Below, piece by piece: positions 62,287 to 64,000 of a stretch of DNA of 64,000 nucleotides. How positions within the stretch are numbered: position 1 is the stretch's first letter; every line of letters begins with the position of its first letter. A program made the translations under genes and the position numbers. Origin of the DNA: Fibrobacter sp. (GTDB taxonomy: Bacteria; Fibrobacterota; Fibrobacteria; Fibrobacterales; Fibrobacteraceae); contig JAKSIC010000001.1 of assembly GCA_024399015.1 (NCBI GenBank), positions 124,001 through 188,000 on the forward strand, written 5' to 3'. The notes under the pieces are model-generated. The model searched no databases, had not been told where the DNA came from, and saw nothing but the letters and a program-made list of their open reading frames with translations.

Positions 62287-64000
62287 TTACAGGCTGTCGT
62301 AAATTTCCTGATAGATCCAGTAGTTACCCATAACACGCTTCACGTAGTCGCGGGTTTCCCAGTAGCTGATTTCCTCGGCGCGGATATCCCAGGGAAGGCC
62401 CTGGCCTGCGGCCTGCCAGCGCTTGGTGGGCTTGGGACCAGCATTGTAGTTACCGAGAACGTACATGTAGTCGTCCTTATATTCAGCCTTCAAATCGATG
62501 AGGTAGCGGACGCCCAGACGGATATTCATGTAGGCATTGTAAAGTTGCTTCGGGTCAAAGTTTTCCAGGTTTTCAAGCTTTGCGAGCATCTTGCCGGTAG
62601 CAGGCATGATCTGCAGAAGACCGCAGGCACCCACCGGGGAAGCGATTTCAAAGTTGAAGATGGACTCCTGACGCATCACGCTGTACACGAAGAAGGGGTC
62701 GATCTTTTCGCCGGAGTGGTACTTCACCTGATCCTTGTACGGAATCGGGTACAGATAATGCAGAACATCGATAGGTGGCGTCATGAGGCGGCGGCGATCA
62801 ATGTTGTTCTGGAACTGACGAGCCAAGCGATAGCCTGCAGCAGTTTCACCCATCTCGTAGAAGAGCTGGCCGTATTCGTACAAGAAATCCAAGCGCTTTG
62901 CATTCTTCTTGCGTGCTTCATCATAAAGGTCAAAAGCCTGGTCACTGAAGCCGTAGAGGAACAAAGTCTTGATTCGGTTGTAACGTTCCGGACTGTAGGT
63001 AGGATCCGGCTTGCCCAACTTCTGGGAATCGCGAATCCAAGCCAAGGTCTGTTCCGGAGTCATCTGCACGCCATGAGCATAGGGCACATCGGCAGCGGCC
63101 ATCAAGTTATTTTCCACAAGTTTCATTCGGCTGCGATGAGCGTAATAGGCCAGCGGGAAATCGCGGATACAGTCAAGGTAGGCTTCACGTGCCAAGGAGT
63201 CCTTGCCAAGTTTCATGTAGGCGTCACCCAGGAACATGCGGGCGCCACTACCGCTCCACAGGAACGGTTCCTTGGAAGCATCGATAAAGGCAGCAACAGC
63301 CTCTTCCCACTTTTCTTGTTTGAAGAGCACAAAGCCTACGCGGAACTTGGCCCACTGGCGCTTCACATTGTTCTTGAAACGCTTATGGGAAAGTTGCTTA
63401 AAGCAAACCAGGGCGCTATCGTACTTCTGGTTCTGTTCGTATTCAATACCGCGAACCCAGAGGTTGTTTGCATTTTCCTTGCTGTACTTGCTCACGTCAG
63501 TGAGCTGAGCGTCAAGCTTCTTAATGAGTTTTGCATTTCGTGTAGAGTTGTTGCGAAGCAAGCGCAAGGTGGACTGAATCCAGACCGGGCGAACTTCCAC
63601 GGAATCCAGCAAGAAGCGGAACTGGGCAATGGATTCGTCATCACGCTTCAAACCGCGGAGAGCCACGGCGCGCTTTTCCCACAGGTTGATGCGGGTTTCC
63701 ATATCCATAGTGCTGAGAGGAAGCTTGCTCTGAATGGAATCTTCCGGAAGAGCTACTGCACTTTGCGGGTTCTTTCGCACCTGTTCAGCATCAAGAATAA
63801 AGATGGAATCTAAAAGGGTCAAGCAGCTCGCAGCCTCATCCTTAGCGCAAGCCATTTTCGCATAGGCAATCTTCTCCGCCAACGACTCGGGCGCACCCTG
63901 CACCTTACGGAGCTTACGGATGCTGGCAAACGCAGAATCCTTATAGAAGGAAGAACTGGTCAGCAATTGCATATAGATGCGTTTTGCTTCCTTCAACTGC
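62287..64000 (-). CDS. Slt-type soluble lytic transglycosylase, partial (N-terminus beyond window)
   Basis: At least 571 residues; the reading frame stays open to the right edge, so the true start lies outside. The N-terminal part (to about 370) is alpha-helical and TPR-like (FKQLSHKRFKNNVKRQWAKF, ARMFLGDAYMKLGKDSLARE). The C-terminal Slt domain has the catalytic Glu in MRQESIFNFE, GACGLLQIMPATGK and VLGNYNAGPKPTKRW. Slt70-like enzymes cut peptidoglycan glycan strands in the periplasm, leaving anhydro-muramyl ends. It is upstream of the DMT transporter on the same strand. Confidence 0.9.
   Translation of the reverse strand, partial: QLKEAKRIYMQLLTSSSFYKDSAFASIRKLRKVQGAPESLAEKIAYAKMACAKDEAASCLTLLDSIFILDAEQVRKNPQSAVALPEDSIQSKLPLSTMDMETRINLWEKRAVALRGLKRDDESIAQFRFLLDSVEVRPVWIQSTLRLLRNNSTRNAKLIKKLDAQLTDVSKYSKENANNLWVRGIEYEQNQKYDSALVCFKQLSHKRFKNNVKRQWAKFRVGFVLFKQEKWEEAVAAFIDASKEPFLWSGSGARMFLGDAYMKLGKDSLAREAYLDCIRDFPLAYYAHRSRMKLVENNLMAAADVPYAHGVQMTPEQTLAWIRDSQKLGKPDPTYSPERYNRIKTLFLYGFSDQAFDLYDEARKKNAKRLDFLYEYGQLFYEMGETAAGYRLARQFQNNIDRRRLMTPPIDVLHYLYPIPYKDQVKYHSGEKIDPFFVYSVMRQESIFNFEIASPVGACGLLQIMPATGKMLAKLENLENFDPKQLYNAYMNIRLGVRYLIDLKAEYKDDYMYVLGNYNAGPKPTKRWQAAGQGLPWDIRAEEISYWETRDYVKRVMGNYWIYQEIYDSL

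Noticed and set aside
1-64000. CRISPR arrays, tRNA or rRNA genes, insertion sequences, prophage genes
   Set aside because: None seen: no regularly spaced repeats, no transposase or integrase reading frames, and intergenic stretches are short and mostly explained by promoters and terminators.

Overview
The window looks like a chromosomal piece of a Fibrobacter-type bacterium (Fibrobacterota, gut or rumen cellulose degraders). This rests on a secreted GH8 cellulase with a type IX-like C-terminal sorting domain, a TIGR02147 regulator (a family I remember as expanded in Fibrobacter) paired with a lipoprotein, many lipobox lipoproteins and outer-membrane beta-barrels, and a type 2 isoleucyl-tRNA synthetase. 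Species assignment is inference; no rRNA or tRNA gene was seen. Coding density is high and no gene-free stretch exceeds 300 bases.

Layout. 1-3606 (minus): a tripartite efflux operon (TolC-like channel, HlyD-like adaptor, ABC-2 permease cut by the window edge). 3830-9531 (minus): a five-gene operon reading DUF4956 membrane protein, HlyD-like adaptor, TolC-like channel, VTC (polyphosphate-polymerase-like) enzyme, lamin-tail-domain lipoprotein. I consider this the most interesting system here: a tunnel-fold polymerase tied to a trans-envelope conduit with no ABC, RND or MFS energiser in the operon. 9728-11859 (minus): BatB/BatA VWA proteins. 12055-16567 (plus): a tandem AAA+ ATPase, then a metallo-beta-lactamase-fold lipoprotein and an SGNH esterase behind a hairpin terminator that also holds the ribosome binding site. 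16710-24558: c-di-GMP and signalling genes (two convergent HD-GYP proteins, a FIST-GGDEF protein) around an alpha/beta hydrolase and the TIGR02147/lipoprotein pair. 24629-31532: a Cys-cluster protein, a TPR-like lipoprotein, a frameshifted small envelope protein, ileS, a four-repeat protein and a patatin lipase. 31665-36463: sugar transporter, polysaccharide deacetylase, GH8 cellulase. 36663-42121 (minus): envelope operon with acyltransferase, CNNM/CBS protein, a beta-barrel-SppA protease fusion and a barrel protein.

42183-61328 is a surface-glycan locus. A plus-strand arm carries a cytidylyltransferase-oxidoreductase fusion, a class V aminotransferase, TagD, three LicD-type phosphotransferases and a Wzx-like flippase. 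A convergent minus-strand arm carries a Wzy-like polymerase/ligase, GT2, GT4, a radical SAM protein, another GT4 and UDP-glucose dehydrogenase. CotH-kinase lipoproteins sit at both ends, and one is fused to a lamin-tail domain. Together the arms suggest a Wzx/Wzy glycan decorated with CDP-activated, possibly aminated, polyol phosphates. The window closes with a DMT transporter and the 3' part of a Slt-type lytic transglycosylase gene.

Common thread: envelope phosphate chemistry. A VTC enzyme, two CotH kinases, LicD transferases and lamin-tail lipoproteins all occur within 60 kb, and the LTD-CotH fusion links the VTC operon to the CotH genes by domain content.
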